From: Shewanella denitrificans OS217
GTDB taxonomy: Bacteria; Pseudomonadota; Gammaproteobacteria; Enterobacterales; Shewanellaceae
Length of the DNA stretch: 64,000 nt
Assembly: GCF_000013765.1 (NCBI RefSeq)
Contig: NC_007954.1
Coordinates: 2,790,001-2,854,000, forward strand
Reading direction: 5' to 3'
Shown piece by piece: positions 28,890 to 36,477 of this stretch (the stretch's first letter is position 1; each line of letters opens with the position of its first letter). The translations under genes and the position numbers were made by a program. A model generated the notes under the pieces. The model was given only the letters and a program-made list of their open reading frames with translations. It searched no databases and had not been told where the DNA came from.

Positions 28890-29456
28890 ATGCTGATTAT
28901 CTTATGTTCGCCCAGCTATGCTGCCACGATTTTGGTCTTAGGTGATAGCTTAAGTGCAGGATATGGCATAGATGAACATCAAGGTTGGGTACAATTGTTA
29001 CAACAGGACTTAAGCCAACATACACTGATCAACGGTTCTGTCAGTGGTGAAACCACAGCGGGCGCCCTACGTAGACTCCCGAGTTTACTGGCGTCTAGCA
29101 AGATTGACTTAGTGCTGATTGAACTCGGTGGTAATGATGGGCTCAGAGGGTTCCCCCCCGCACAGCTGAAATCAAATCTTACAAAAATCGTTGAGCTTGC
29201 TCAAGAAAATAGCGCCAAAGTCCTATTAACCGAAATTAGGGTGCCGCCCAATTACGGCCCTAGATACAGTAAAGCCTTTAATCAGGTTTATCATCAACTG
29301 GCTCAAGAGCATTCACTCACCTTAGCGCCGTTTTTTATGTCACAAATAGCGCCAGACAGGGAATTAATGCAAAGAGATGGCATTCACCCCAATGCTAAGG
29401 CGCAGCCCTTAATCAGCCAATGGATGAAGCCATGGATTGAAACCGCATTAAATTAG
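28890..29456 (+). CDS. tesA: multifunctional acyl-CoA thioesterase I / lysophospholipase TesA
   Basis: A periplasmic SGNH hydrolase of about 188 residues. Seen: block I LVLGDSLSAGYGID with the catalytic Ser, block III IELGGNDGLRG, and block V MQRDGIHPNAKAQ with the catalytic Asp and His. The N-terminus ILCSPSYAATI suggests signal cleavage after AA. The ATG at 28890 has TAAGG 8 nt upstream; a TTG at 28872 would give a more standard signal peptide and is the alternative. It is divergent from ybbA. Confidence 0.92.
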   Translation: MLIILCSPSYAATILVLGDSLSAGYGIDEHQGWVQLLQQDLSQHTLINGSVSGETTAGALRRLPSLLASSKIDLVLIELGGNDGLRGFPPAQLKSNLTKIVELAQENSAKVLLTEIRVPPNYGPRYSKAFNQVYHQLAQEHSLTLAPFFMSQIAPDRELMQRDGIHPNAKAQPLISQWMKPWIETALN

Positions 29457-29651
29457 TGAGATAGAATAGTGAGCTAGTTAGCGAATTTGCCATTTAGGGC
29501 ATTTTAATTATCTCAATTTAGATTAAGATAAGCCTATACAAGATAGTGCTTAACTAATAGCTAACTTTCGCTTAACTATTGGTAGGGATATCGCAAGTTA
29601 AGCCAAAAACAAGAATATTCACAAGACTCCTAGGAATAATAAGGGAATACC

Positions 29652-30719
29652 ATGTCAGTCAGTCGTCAAAAGAAAGTTTACATACCCACTACAGCACGTA
29701 AAAACCAGTACATCACAGTCGGTTTCCCCCTGACCGAAGCAATCTTGGCGGCGTTTCCGGATGCGCCAAGTTGCTATGAAGCCTTAAGTCAGATCGTTTT
29801 TAAACTTGCCGATGAACATGAGTTAATTAATGTGCATGTGATTGCTAATGATAAGCTGCCTGTGGTTCGTTATCACAGTGAAAGCTATTGTTTCCCAACG
29901 TCTGAGCAATTAAGGATTTTCTACAATCCGGCTTACCATGAAGCCCGTCAACTGCACACCACACCAGATTTCACCGCGCGCAAGTTTAGAGTGGTGTTTC
30001 TTGCAACGGGCGGTGACATTCGCGTTAATTCAGCCGCATTCCACGCTAAAGTACAGCACTTTGTTGAACAGCTGAAACCTTTGCTACCGGTGCAAAATGT
30101 ACCGATTAAAGTGCGAGACCATCAGCACTTGTCCTATGACTTTTTTGCTAAAGCCAAAGGCAACAAAGAAACCTATGGTTACAAACTCAGAGCCATCGAC
30201 AGCCGTTATCATGCCAGAGAGTGTAATCTGCCGGATAATCACAGCGCACTTTGCTACGTCACTATCAGCATGCCTGTAAACCGTCAGATTTTATCCCAGT
30301 TCAAAGCGGCGCAAGATGCTGACTACGGCAATCTATATCAATCCATTAGCCAGGCATTCATTGATGCGGCGCAATCGAAGCAGTTAAGCCGCGTTGCCAT
30401 GGTCGCCAATGGGTTAACGCCTTTAGTGCGTAACAGTAAGTATGAAAAACTGCAGACCACAGCCGAATCTCAGATGATAGGTTTCGATCCAAACGCTGAG
30501 GCGCCGGCCCCCATCACGCATTGGGATAGCAGCAAGTTAGTGGATTCAATCAAGTTCGCCATAGTCGCCAGTAAAAGCGATGTTACCGATGAAGGTTATG
30601 GCCGCTTCATGAATCAAGTTGAAGAAGCCCTGCAAAGCTTCACCAGCTCGCTGAATTTAGATAGAGAGCGAGTGGACATGATTTTGCGCTTCCACCAGCA
30701 CATCAGCTACAGTAAATAA
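29652..30719 (+). CDS. DUF3083 family protein
   Basis: A 355-residue soluble protein with no signal peptide or membrane segment. It resembles a protein family known mainly from Shewanella and relatives (DUF3083). It has two internally similar halves (compare VGFPLTEAILAAF near the start with ISMPVNRQILSQF in the middle), suggesting an ancient duplication. The function is unknown. It is monocistronic, with a terminator 75 nt downstream. Confidence 0.7.
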   Translation: MSVSRQKKVYIPTTARKNQYITVGFPLTEAILAAFPDAPSCYEALSQIVFKLADEHELINVHVIANDKLPVVRYHSESYCFPTSEQLRIFYNPAYHEARQLHTTPDFTARKFRVVFLATGGDIRVNSAAFHAKVQHFVEQLKPLLPVQNVPIKVRDHQHLSYDFFAKAKGNKETYGYKLRAIDSRYHARECNLPDNHSALCYVTISMPVNRQILSQFKAAQDADYGNLYQSISQAFIDAAQSKQLSRVAMVANGLTPLVRNSKYEKLQTTAESQMIGFDPNAEAPAPITHWDSSKLVDSIKFAIVASKSDVTDEGYGRFMNQVEEALQSFTSSLNLDRERVDMILRFHQHISYSK

Positions 30720-30793
30720 TGCATAGGCACTAACCATGAGCGACCTAGAGTGATTATTTTACTCAGGGAGCCAGTGGCTTAAGGTTTGAGACA

Positions 30794-30827
30794 AAAAACC
30801 AGTCGTATCTTCGACTGGTTTTTTATT
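30794..30827 (+). terminator. Rho-independent terminator after the DUF3083 gene
   Basis: AACCAGTCG and CGACTGGTT pair around a short loop, with A-rich and T-rich flanks (TTTTTTAT), so it may act in both directions. Confidence 0.9.
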
Positions 30828-31113
30828 GGACAACCACAGGTTAGTCAGCTAAAAAGGACGTTGAATCTTTGCTCCATCATGGCATTCGTTATCAAGTCTC
30901 AATACTGATTAAGTTCGGTATTAGCTTAGGGATGTAATTTTAATTCAACTTTAGTACGACTTTAGCCCTACGTAAGGCTTTTTTAAATCAGGTTATAATC
31001 TTGGCTTAACTTGCAAAACCTGAGCAAATATCCACTTCAAGCGTCTGCTAGTCGCGATACAGGCTCAATACGATTACAAATCCAGCAACTGAAACTTAGT
31101 TACCATTTATTGC
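30828..31113. other. gene-free stretch before the tRNA promoter
   Basis: No ORF with a plausible start, tRNA or strong hairpin is visible in these 286 bases. Confidence 0.5.
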
Positions 31114-31142
31114 TTGCAATGGACTAATGACATGGTTATAGT
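31114..31142 (+). promoter_or_regulatory. sigma-70 promoter of the initiator tRNA cluster
   Basis: -35 TTGCAA (31114-31119), a 17-bp spacer, -10 TATAGT (31137-31142), then the GC-rich discriminator GCCCCG typical of stringently controlled stable-RNA promoters. The first tRNA begins 27 nt downstream of the -10 element. Confidence 0.7.
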
Positions 31143-31169
31143 CTGCCCCGCTTTGAGAGACAAGACGGA

Positions 31170-31246
<77 letters not shown>

Positions 31247-31331
31247 TCTCTTGTTTAAGTTTCAAAGTGTTGTAAGTCAGTGTTAAATGTTTGTCGATGA
31301 AGCTGTAACGGTTTTATCAGTAAAAATCGGA

Positions 31332-31408
<77 letters not shown>

Positions 31409-31454
31409 CTTTACACAAGCTTTTTTTTTTACAGACTTACAAATTTAATTCGGA

Positions 31455-31531
<77 letters not shown>

Positions 31532-31590
31532 ATTAAAACGTTATTTGAAAAAGCAACAATGCAACAATGCAATAAAGCGTTTAATTCGGA

Positions 31591-31667
<77 letters not shown>

Positions 31668-31743
31668 ATTAAAACGACATAATTTCAAATATCCTACGCT
31701 ACTGCCTTTTAATTTAATTCCCAGTTTATATAAAAATATCACA

Positions 31744-31819
31744 GCTCATCGGGCTCAGCTCTCTATTCGCAATGAGTCGAAGGTCATCGCTGTGCTTTCA
31801 AATCCGGCTCCCGCAACCA
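31744..31819 (+). pseudogene. degenerate tRNA-fMet unit 1
   Basis: Hairpin GCTCTCTATTCGCAATGAGT replaces the anticodon. Upstream CACAGC (31740-31745) can pair with GCTGTG (31789-31794). Confidence 0.85.
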
Positions 31820-31882
31820 ATTAAAACAAAAATACCTTTCAAAACCTTCAAAACCTTCAAAACCTAACAGAAAAACATTATA

Positions 31883-31959
31883 GCTAGTCGGGCTCAACTC
31901 TCTATTTCCAAATAGTCGAAGGTCATCGCTGTGCTTTCAAATCCAGCTCCCGCAACCAA
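31883..31959 (+). pseudogene. degenerate tRNA-fMet unit 2
   Basis: The hairpin here is CTATTT-CC-AAATAG within ACT...AGT. TATAGC upstream pairs with GCTGTG using two G-T wobbles. The 3' end carries CCAGC instead of CCGGC. Confidence 0.85.
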
Positions 31960-32014
31960 TTAACGAAAGATATACCCCTTCTTTTATATTCGTAGCAAAA
32001 TCAAAAACATCACA

Positions 32015-32090
32015 GCTCGTCGGGCTCAACTCTCTATTCGCAAAGAGTCGAAGGTCGTCGCAGTTATTTCAAATCCGGCTCCCGCAACCA
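32015..32090 (+). pseudogene. degenerate tRNA-fMet unit 3
   Basis: Hairpin ACTCT-CTATTCGCAA-AGAGT; variable part GTCGTCGCAGTTATTTC; exact CCCGCAACCA end. Confidence 0.85.
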
Positions 32091-32130
32091 ATTAAAACGT
32101 TATTTGGACATGTGATGAAGCAGAAAGATA

Positions 32131-32206
32131 GCTCGTCGGACTCAACTCTCTATTCGCAATGAGTCGAAGGTCATCGCTGTGCTTTCAAATCCGGCTCCCG
32201 CAACCA
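32131..32206 (+). pseudogene. degenerate tRNA-fMet unit 4 (5' half partly kept)
   Basis: Upstream GGACATGTGATGAAGCAGAA aligns with the true tRNA 5' half (GGACGCGGGATGGAGCAGTA), so this is an intermediate in decay. The anticodon region reads ACTCTCTATTCGCAATGAGT. Confidence 0.85.
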
Positions 32207-32246
32207 ATTAAAACGTTATTTGGACATGTGATGAAGCAGAAAGATA

Positions 32247-32322
32247 GCTCGTCGGACTCAACTCTCTATTAACAAAGAGTCGAAGGTCGTCACTGTTATT
32301 TCAAATCCGGCTCCCGCAACCA
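32247..32322 (+). pseudogene. degenerate tRNA-fMet unit 5 (5' half partly kept)
   Basis: Same 5' remnant as unit 4, with hairpin ACTCT-CTATTAACAA-AGAGT and variable part GTCGTCACTGTTATTTC. Confidence 0.85.
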
Positions 32323-32370
32323 AATTAAAACAAAATCAATTCAAATATCCTACGTACAGAAAATGCCATA

Positions 32371-32445
32371 GATCGTCGGGCTCAGTTCTTTATAAACAAG
32401 AGTCGAAGGTCGCCGATGTTAGTTCAAATCTGGCTCCCGCAGGCA
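32371..32445 (+). pseudogene. degenerate tRNA-fMet unit 6
   Basis: Hairpin AGTTCTTTATAAACAAGAGT, paired through G-T wobbles. The 3' end is altered to CTGGCTCCCGCAGGCA. Confidence 0.8.
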
Positions 32446-32523
32446 AATTAAAACAAAAATACCTTTCAAAACCTCAAAACCTCAAAACCTCAAAACCTCA
32501 AAACCTAACAGAAAAACATCATA

Positions 32524-32599
32524 GCTAGTCGGGCTCAACTCTTTATTAGTAAAGAGTCGAAGGTCATCGCTGTGCTTTCAAATCCGGCTCCCGCAACCA
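32524..32599 (+). pseudogene. degenerate tRNA-fMet unit 7
   Basis: It has the longest hairpin, ACTCTTTA-TTAG-TAAAGAGT (8 bp). The 3' end is exact. It shares its upstream spacer (CCTTTCAAAACCT repeats) with unit 2. Confidence 0.85.
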
Positions 32600-32670
32600 A
32601 ATTAACAGCAACAAACTCAAGTACTTTCTCTAAAGACATTCTCAAAGTTAAACATTAAAAAAACATCATA

Positions 32671-32746
32671 GATCGTCGGGCTCAACTCTCTATTTACAAA
32701 GAGTCGAAGGTCGGCGATGTTAGTTCAAATCTGGCTCCCGCAACCA
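32671..32746 (+). pseudogene. degenerate tRNA-fMet unit 8
   Basis: Hairpin ACTCT-CTATTTACAA-AGAGT. AACATC upstream (32662-32667) pairs perfectly with GATGTT downstream. Confidence 0.85.
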
Positions 32747-32823
32747 AATTAAAACGACATAATTTCAAATATCCTACGCTACTGCCTTTTAAATTAATTC
32801 CCAATTTATATAAAAATATCACA

Positions 32824-32899
32824 GCTCATCGGGCTCAACTCTCTATTCGCAAAGAGTCGAAGGTCGTCGATGTCCTTTCAAATCCGGCTCCCGCAACCA
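32824..32899 (+). pseudogene. degenerate tRNA-fMet unit 9
   Basis: Hairpin ACTCT-CTATTCGCAA-AGAGT. Its upstream 73-bp spacer is nearly identical to that before unit 1. Confidence 0.85.
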
Positions 32900-32955
32900 A
32901 TTAACGAAAGATATACCCCTTCTTTTATATTCGTAGCAAAATCAGAAACTCAATA

Positions 32956-33027
32956 GCTAGTCGGACTCAGTTCTTTATAAACAAGAGTCGAAGGTCGTCG
33001 CAGTTATTTCAAATCCGGCTCCCGCAA
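32956..33027 (+). pseudogene. degenerate tRNA-fMet unit 10 (3' end truncated)
   Basis: Hairpin AGTTCTTTATAAACAAGAGT as in unit 6. Similarity stops at CCCGCAA, so the array ends inside the CCA-proximal sequence. Confidence 0.8.
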
Positions 33028-33054
33028 TGTTGTTACTGAAAAGCTATTGCTAGC

Positions 33055-33297
33055 TTATGACTGCTTTGAGATGAGCGCTAAGTAGCAGTATTTGATCAGA
33101 TGCGCGAGCAGTAGTCCGCTGGCGGCAACGCAGAAAAACAGCAATGCAATAGATTCAACCTGTGTTGGAGTTTCACGATAAAAGTAACCCCAAGCACTCC
33201 AGCCTAATACTGAAAACACGCTTAACTGCCACATGCACTGAGTGCAGCGGCCAAGTTTTTCCCAAAAAATAGATTGCTGACAATCACCACAGGCCAT
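33055..33297 (-). CDS. DUF3624 family small membrane protein
   Basis: 80 residues with two CXXC-type pairs (MACGDCQQS and GRCTQCMWQL) followed by two hydrophobic segments. This is the layout of DUF3624 proteins from Shewanella and Vibrio. The cysteines could bind a metal. The function is unknown. It converges on the tRNA-derived array; GGGAGGAGG precedes the ATG on the coding strand. Confidence 0.75.
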   Translation of the reverse strand: MACGDCQQSIFWEKLGRCTQCMWQLSVFSVLGWSAWGYFYRETPTQVESIALLFFCVAASGLLLAHLIKYCYLALISKQS

Positions 33298-33565
33298 CTA
33301 ACCTCCTCCCTTTTTATTAGCCGTCTAACTTATAGCACTTAACATTCAACGATTAACATTTAGCAATTAGGTGCATAAATATTCTGCGTTACCCGCTTTC
33401 AGATCATAAAACTGCAATAGTGGCTTCATTGAACTGTCATTTTATATTTCTATTCTATGTCGCATCAATTCAGTGATTAACATATAGCTATCATAATCTT
33501 AGCCACTTAAATACCGACCTTGCCATACCGACAAGGAACGCGACATCAATACTAAAGGGATCTTC

Positions 33566-35245
33566 ATGACACATAAAAGCCTGCTCGCTGTTGCCATTTC
33601 ATCTTGCCTATTAACAGCATGTAATAGTGACACTAAAACCGTCGAAGTGGTCAAAGAAGTTGAAGTCATCAAGGAAATGTCTGCGATTGAAGTCACTCAA
33701 GTCAAAAACGTCATTTTGATGATAGGCGATGGCATGGGCGCGCAACAAGTGGGTTTGTTAGAAGAATATGCCCGCCGCGCACCAAATTCTATCTATAAGA
33801 GCCAAGGCGGCAAAACGGCGTTATCAAAATTGGGCGAAATGGGTCAGCTTGGTTTATCCCTTAACGCACCTTACGGTGATAACGGCAGTTTAGTGGTGGA
33901 TTCGGCTTGCTCAGCCACTCAGTTAGCGACCGGTAAAGCATCGGGTTCAGAAATGATAGGCCTAGATAGCGATGGCAATATTGTCGCTACCATTTTAGAG
34001 AAAGCCAAAGAAAAAGGTAAAGCGACAGGCTTAGTCAGCGATACCCGTATCACTCATGCAACGCCTGCAGCCTTCGCCGCCCATCAGCCCCACCGTTCAT
34101 TGGAAGCACAAATTGCAGAAGAACTCATCGCCTCAAATAATGTGGATGTGATGCTTTCAGGCGGCGCACGGGTATTTTTACCCGCTGATATCAGTAGCAA
34201 TACCCAGGCTCAGCAAGCCATGCAGGCCCTTGGAGCCCCAGCGAATGTATACAAGAAATCTAAACGTAGCGATGGACGCAACCTGCTATTAGAAGCTAAA
34301 GAGCAGCATGGTTATAGCTTAGCCTTTGATAATAAACAGCTTAGTGCTGCACAAGGCACTAAGTTATTAGGCTTATTCGCAAACTCTGGCATGAGCGATG
34401 CCATTGCTTACACGGCTTGTCGTAAAGACAACAGCTGCACCGAGCCTTCGCTTCGAGAGATGACACTCAAAGCCTTGGATATTTTATCTAAAGATGAAGA
34501 CGGCTTCTTCTTGATGATTGAAGGCGGTCAAATCGATTGGGCTGGCCACCTTAATGACACAGGTTGGATGCTGCACGAGTTACTCAGATTTGATGAAGCG
34601 GTAGATGCGGTCTATGAATGGGTGAAGAATCGCGAAGATACCTTAGTTATCGTCACCGCCGATCATGAAACGGGCAGCTTTGGCTTTAGTTATTCACGCA
34701 ACAATTTACCCGAAGCCCAAAGTCTCAGTGGTGATGGCATGCAAGGCCGCGACTACCAACCCAACTTTAACTTTGGCGCGCTGTCTCACCTGGATAAACT
34801 CTATGCCCAAAGCGGTACTTTTTATAAAATGATGGACAGGGTCGACGCGAGTTGGAATTTTGACAACTCAACGGGTCAACAATGGGCCGATGCCATTAAC
34901 GAATACAGTGCATTTAAAGTGACTGCAGAACAAGCTTCAGCTGTAGGCGTGCGAGAAAATAATGACTACTACGTCGCAGGCCACAATTATTTATCGGCGG
35001 CGCAATTTCCAAAAGTGAATGATTTTAAAGAGTTCTATGTCTATGGTGATGAAACTCACGGTAACTTGATTGGCCGCGCCTTGGCAAAAGAGCAAAACAC
35101 AGTTTGGGGCACAGGCACTCATACCGCTGCGCCTGTTCCTGTGTATGCTTTTGGGCCTTATGGCGTGACCAAGCAATTCTCTATGATGCAACACCATGTA
35201 GAAATAGGCCAAAAGATGATGACAGCACTATTGGGGGATAACTAG
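33566..35245 (+). CDS. alkaline phosphatase, lipoprotein form
   Basis: A 559-residue PhoA-superfamily phosphomonoesterase. The signal peptide ends in a lipobox (LLTACNS), so it is probably membrane-anchored in the periplasm. Seen: metal site VILMIGDGMGAQQ, nucleophile VDSACSATQLATGK, MIEGGQIDWAGHLND and VTADHETGSFGFS, then GTHTAAPVPVYAFGP with the last metal His. A 20-residue Val/Glu/Lys-rich tether (VEVVKEVEVIKE) follows the lipid-modified Cys. A phosphate-starvation role is inferred; no clear Pho box was found in the 268-bp upstream region. Confidence 0.92.
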   Translation: MTHKSLLAVAISSCLLTACNSDTKTVEVVKEVEVIKEMSAIEVTQVKNVILMIGDGMGAQQVGLLEEYARRAPNSIYKSQGGKTALSKLGEMGQLGLSLNAPYGDNGSLVVDSACSATQLATGKASGSEMIGLDSDGNIVATILEKAKEKGKATGLVSDTRITHATPAAFAAHQPHRSLEAQIAEELIASNNVDVMLSGGARVFLPADISSNTQAQQAMQALGAPANVYKKSKRSDGRNLLLEAKEQHGYSLAFDNKQLSAAQGTKLLGLFANSGMSDAIAYTACRKDNSCTEPSLREMTLKALDILSKDEDGFFLMIEGGQIDWAGHLNDTGWMLHELLRFDEAVDAVYEWVKNREDTLVIVTADHETGSFGFSYSRNNLPEAQSLSGDGMQGRDYQPNFNFGALSHLDKLYAQSGTFYKMMDRVDASWNFDNSTGQQWADAINEYSAFKVTAEQASAVGVRENNDYYVAGHNYLSAAQFPKVNDFKEFYVYGDETHGNLIGRALAKEQNTVWGTGTHTAAPVPVYAFGPYGVTKQFSMMQHHVEIGQKMMTALLGDN

Positions 35246-35283
35246 CAGAATTACCAGCGCAAAATCTAGGTTCAATCACAATG

Positions 35284-35307
35284 AGAGGCGTTAATGTCAA
35301 CGCCTCT
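35284..35307 (+). terminator. terminator after the alkaline phosphatase gene
   Basis: A nine-base-pair stem AGAGGCGTT/AACGCCTCT with a 6-nt loop, followed by TATTTCTGG; 38 nt after the stop codon. Confidence 0.7.
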
Positions 35308-35557
35308 TATTTCTGGTTCAAATTCAAAACTTAACCTCTCATGCTACCCTCTCATCAAGGGCATCTTGTCCCTAGCAAGATGACGCTAACATAAGGTATG
35401 CTAACGCATATTTTATTTGTGGGACTTCAACGTGTTAAATCAGTATTTTTCGCCGAAATCAATTAACCCAACGATGGACTTTGACATGAACGTTGACATG
35501 GGCTTTGATCTGAAACCAAACAACAGCTTAGTGTCATCGAAGCTGAGACTTGGCACC

Positions 35558-36028
35558 ATGAAGCTCACTGTAATTGCCGTCCTAGCCATTGCCATCTTGA
35601 GTACCACAGGGTGCGCCTTTAACAGTGTTGACCCCGATGATTACGTGGGTAAATTTCGTGACCGTTTACAAGCTGAAATCTTAGAAGATGGGCTTAAGTT
35701 ATTTACCTACAAAGCAAGACTTACCAACCCATCACTCATCCCTTTGGAAGAGCGCTTAGCACAAGACAGACCTTTTGGCCGCAGCCAGGAGGATTATCGC
35801 GACTATGTTATCGCGCAAAAAAATGCCCAAGCCGAGCGTGAGTTATGGGTAAGGCAAGTTGAGCTGGGATTAGAAAAGACATTAGAGATGTCAGGATTTT
35901 GCCGAGAAGGCTATCATGAACTCAATCGTTTTATCGACTTTGACCGTGCAGAAATTCGCGGTGAGTGTAAAGAAGGCGCCAATGACGCCGACCGGAAAAA
36001 GTACCCAGTGAGTGCCACTCAGCGATAA
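35558..36028 (+). CDS. small lipoprotein of unknown function
   Basis: About 156 residues. The ATG at 35558 gives a clean lipoprotein signal, MKLTVIAVLAIAILSTTGCA, with the lipobox Cys at residue 19. Upstream in-frame starts exist (ATG 35474, TTG 35417), but they would bury the signal. The mature part is charged, helical in appearance and ends with two cysteines (SGFCREGYHEL and RGECKEG). No family is recognised; the role is unknown. Confidence 0.75.
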   Translation: MKLTVIAVLAIAILSTTGCAFNSVDPDDYVGKFRDRLQAEILEDGLKLFTYKARLTNPSLIPLEERLAQDRPFGRSQEDYRDYVIAQKNAQAERELWVRQVELGLEKTLEMSGFCREGYHELNRFIDFDRAEIRGECKEGANDADRKKYPVSATQR

Positions 36029-36193
36029 ATGCTATGTGCTGAGCCGACTATAGGCTAAACTTAGGGTCATAATGTCCAATTGCGATGTACTGCCAAACGA
36101 GCCACAGAAACACTGTGATGATGTATGGCTATTCACCGTTTTGATAAGCTGTTGTTTAGTCCCAGTTAATCTTTGAAAAAGTAAATAAATCAC

Positions 36194-36400
36194 ATGAATA
36201 GAAAGCAAGAGATGATTAAGAAATTGGCGAAGCGTGCCAAGGCAAGATCGAACAAGGTTGAGCCATCTAATCCGCAGAAGACCCAAAAGCCAAAATACAT
36301 TTCTAAGGCTGAGCGTGAAAAGTTAGCCCTAGCTCAAGAAGCTGAGCAAAACACAGCCAGTTCAGACAGCGTTCAAGACGCTACTGACGAAAAAGCCTAA
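36194..36400 (+). CDS. DUF2986 family small basic protein
   Basis: 68 residues. The basic N-terminal half (MNRKQEMIKKLAKRAKARSN) is followed by KPKYISKAEREKLA, the recognisable DUF2986 motif, and an acidic tail. The function is unknown. A terminator 50 nt downstream is shared with the convergent MATE gene. Confidence 0.8.
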   Translation: MNRKQEMIKKLAKRAKARSNKVEPSNPQKTQKPKYISKAEREKLALAQEAEQNTASSDSVQDATDEKA

Positions 36401-36447
36401 TTCAAGCTCTTTATGATCTAAAGACCAAGATTAAAGACTAAGAATAA

Positions 36448-36477
36448 AGCCTAAGCATTCATGCTTAGGCTTTTTTA
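36448..36477. terminator. bidirectional terminator between DUF2986 and MATE genes
   Basis: AAGCCTAAGCA-TTCA-TGCTTAGGCTT with TTTTTT on the plus side and A-rich sequence on the other. It overlaps the last codons of the MATE gene. Confidence 0.88.

Larger units (their letters stand above)
31668..33027 (+). repeat. array of ten degenerate tRNA-fMet-derived units
   Basis: Ten units of about 75-77 nt, separated by 40-75-nt AT-rich spacers, keep parts of the upstream tRNA: GCTCGTCGG(G/A)CTCA from the D-stem and anticodon stem, CGAAGGTCGTCG from the variable region, and TTCAAATCCGGCTCCCGCAACCA-type 3' ends including CCA. The anticodon loop and 3' anticodon stem are replaced by a hairpin, and the 5' half is lost except in units 4 and 5. 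Spacers are themselves duplicated in pairs. No terminator is visible before 33027, so co-transcription with the tRNAs is possible. Confidence 0.92.

Noticed and set aside
31668..33027. Possible CRISPR array
   Set aside because: The units are 75 nt, imperfect, clearly tRNA-derived, and spacers recur in duplicate; no cas genes are near.
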